From: CAYVWB01 sp964455395
GTDB lineage: Bacteria > Desulfobacterota > Desulfovibrionia > Desulfovibrionales > Desulfovibrionaceae
DNA: 64,000 bases
Reading direction: 5' to 3'
Assembly (NCBI GenBank): GCA_964455395.1
Contig: CAYVWB010000016.1
Coordinates: 9,772 to 73,771 of the forward strand
The notes beneath the pieces are model-generated. The model saw nothing but the letters and a program-made list of their open reading frames with translations, searched no databases and was not told the origin of the DNA. Of this stretch, positions 62,316 through 64,000 are shown piece after piece. Each line of letters opens with the position of its first letter. The first letter of the stretch is position 1. Made by a program: the position numbers and the translations under genes.

Positions 62316-64000
62316 CTACTTCCCGTCGACTTTCTTTTTCTTGCCTTGAGCGGAATGACGCGCCGTGGCGGAGAGAGTCGCCTTGCGCAAGCGGATGGAC
62401 TGCGGCGTCACCTCGACCAATTCGTCCTCCCTGAGGAAATGGATGGCGCGTTCCAGCGTCATGGGCCGCACCGGCGTGAGGATCACGGCTTCATCCTTGC
62501 CCGAGGCGCGCATGTTGCTCAGCTTCTTTTCCTTGGTGGGGTTCACGTCGATGTCGTTCTCGCGGTTGTGCTCGCCCACGATCATCCCTTCGTAGACCGG
62601 TTCGCCAGCGGTGATGAAGAGCTCCCCCCGCGGCTCCAGGTTGAAGAGCGCGTAGGAGACGCCGTTCCCGGTGCGGTCCGAGACGATGGAACCCGTGTAG
62701 CGGGAGACGATTTCCCCGCGGAAGGGCTCGTAGCCGGCGAGGTAGGAGTTCATGATGCCGGTGCCTTTGGTGTCCGTGAGAAACTCGTCGCGGTACCCGA
62801 TGAGCCCCCGCGACGGCACGGAGAACTCCAGCCGGACACGGCCCTTGCCCTTGTTCACCAAGTTCAGCATGCGGCCCTTGCGGGAGGCCATTTTCTCGGT
62901 GACGACGCCCAGGAAGTCCTCGTCGCAGTCCACGTAAAGCCGCTCGATGGGCTCCACGGTCTTGCCGTCCTCCTCCTTGTAGATGACCTGCGGCCGACCC
63001 ACGGTGAGCTCGAAGCCCTCGCGGCGCATGGTTTCGATGAGGATGGCCATCTGGAATTCGCCGCGGCCCTTCACGAGGTAAGCGTCGCGGTCGTCGGTCT
63101 CCTCCACGCGCATGGCCACATTGGTGAGGGTCTCCCGGCGCAGTCGGTCGCCGATGACGCGGGACTGCACCTTGTCCCCTTCACGGCCNNNNNNNNNNAC
63201 GGCCGGCCAGGGGGGAGGTGTTCACCCCGAACCGCATGGAGACGGTGGGTTCCTCCACGGTGATGCGCGGCAGGGGCTCGGTGCGCTCGGCGCTGCAGAT
63301 GGTGTCGCCGATGGTCACCTCCTCCACGCCGGAGACCACCACGATGTCGCCTGCGCGGCCGTGCTCGGCCTCCACGATGGCGAGGCCCTGGAAAGTCTGC
63401 AACTTGGTGACCTTGAGCGCCTTGGGCTGGCCGCTCTCGCCGATGCGCACGAGACTCTGACCGGACTGCGCCTGTCCCGCCAGGACCTTGCCGATGGCCA
63501 GCCGGCCCAGATACTCCGAGTAGGAGAGATCCGAGACGAGCATGGCGAAAGGCGCGTCCGGGTTGACCTTGGGCGGCGGCGCATGCTCCAGAATGACCGT
63601 GAAGAGGGGCTTGAGGTCGGGGCCGAGGTCCTCGGGATCTTCGGAAGCGCGGCCTTCCCGGCCGATGGCGTAGAGCACCGGAAACTCCAGCTGCTCCTCG
63701 TCGGCGTCCAGGTCGATGAAGAGGTCGTAGACTTCGTCCAGGACTTCGTTGATGCGGGCGTCTGCGCGGTCGATCTTGTTGATGACGAGGATGAGGGGCA
63801 AGCCCAGTTCCAGAGTCTTGCGCAAGACGAAGCGCGTCTGGGGGAGCGGGCCTTCGGAGGCGTCCACCAGCAGGATGGCGGCGTCGGCCATGGAGAGGGA
63901 GCGCTCCACCTCGCCGCCGAAGTCGGCGTGGCCCGGGGTGTCGATGATGTTGATCTTGGCCCCCTCCCAGACCACGGCGCAGTTCTTTGCGGCGATGGTG
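62316..64000 (-). CDS. typA: GTP-binding protein TypA/BipA, 5' end outside window
   Basis: Ribosome-associated GTPase that helps late 50S assembly and growth in stress. GTPase motifs DTPGHADFGGEV and NKIDRADAR; domain II, V and C-terminal part (EFQMAILIETMRREGFELTVG, RGLIGYRDEFLTDTKGTG). Gene is interrupted by 10 N (63189-63198). Removing N and one copy of ACGGCC restores NTSPLAGREGDKV, so the gene is intact. The start and the first part of the G domain lie past the right edge. Confidence 0.95.
63189..63198. other. Gap of 10 N within typA
   Basis: Contig ends share ACGGCC. No sequence is missing, judged by the conserved motif across the join. Confidence 0.9.

Overview
The window is one chromosomal stretch from a GC-rich, motile, Gram-negative bacterium. 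Lipoproteins with lipoboxes, an RND efflux pair, OmpA-type proteins and flagellar FlgO proteins point to a Gram-negative envelope. The block ispG-proS-xseA-M23 peptidase-xseB-ispA-dxs, the order tRNA-Leu/tig/clpP/clpX, a two-gene sufC-sufB system and many small exported proteins without clear families are most reminiscent of the Desulfovibrionales. That placement is inference; no rRNA is present to settle it. No phage, plasmid, insertion-sequence or CRISPR signature was seen. The region is core chromosome with patches of poorly characterised envelope genes.

Layout. 1-6.4 kb: the end of an OPT/DUF6785-like membrane protein, a second such protein, a STAS protein, two exported hypotheticals, and an uncharacterised protein overlapping a PqqD-family protein. 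6.4-9.3 kb (minus): nitroreductase, rsfS, gpmI and a zinc-ribbon peptide. 9.5-16.6 kb: a DUF547 protein, a dynamin-like GTPase, phenylacetate-CoA ligase, an acyl-CoA ligase and a glycerophosphodiester phosphodiesterase. 16.6-17.2 kb: a non-coding patch with three tandem-repeat families and an assembly gap. 17.2-26.3 kb (minus): the isoprenoid/proline-tRNA/exonuclease VII operon. 26.6-29.1 kb: lon. 29.4-32.1 kb: a GNAT gene and a FlgO-lipoprotein-FlgO operon. 32.3-36.1 kb (minus): clpX, clpP, tig and tRNA-Leu(UAG). 36.5-39.3 kb (minus): a GT39-type glycosyltransferase followed by two small membrane/exported proteins. 39.4-44.1 kb: a lipoprotein with two OmpA domains, a protein with five PEGA-like repeats plus TPRs, and an NlpC/P60 lipoprotein. 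44.7-49.1 kb: flagellin, two TPR-like proteins, a DksA/TraR zinc finger, an RDD membrane protein and an exported hypothetical. 49.4-51.3 kb: sufC-sufB. 51.6-56.6 kb: a YdjM-type membrane protein, a Cys-rich exported protein, a lipoprotein, and an operon of CoA-binding, YkgJ, DnaJ-like and Fe-S oxidoreductase genes. 56.9-61.9 kb: an RND adaptor and pump, and wrbA. 62.3-64 kb: typA, running off the right edge.

How the genes fit together. Quality-control proteases (ClpXP, Lon), trigger factor, RsfS, TypA and DksA form a growth and stress core. dxs, ispG and ispA supply isoprenoid precursors. The STAS, FlgO, OmpA, PEGA, NlpC/P60 and RND genes concern the envelope and motility. The flagellin gene and the FlgO operon share a FliA-like -10 element (GTCGATA), which suggests joint control. 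Least explained are the operon pairing a PqqD-type protein with an unknown partner, the GT39 triad, the five-PEGA/TPR protein, and the in-frame and intergenic tandem repeats with periods that are multiples of three. Two runs of N look like scaffolding artefacts: the flanks share exactly 55 bp at the first, and at the second removing the N and a duplicated 6 bp restores typA.
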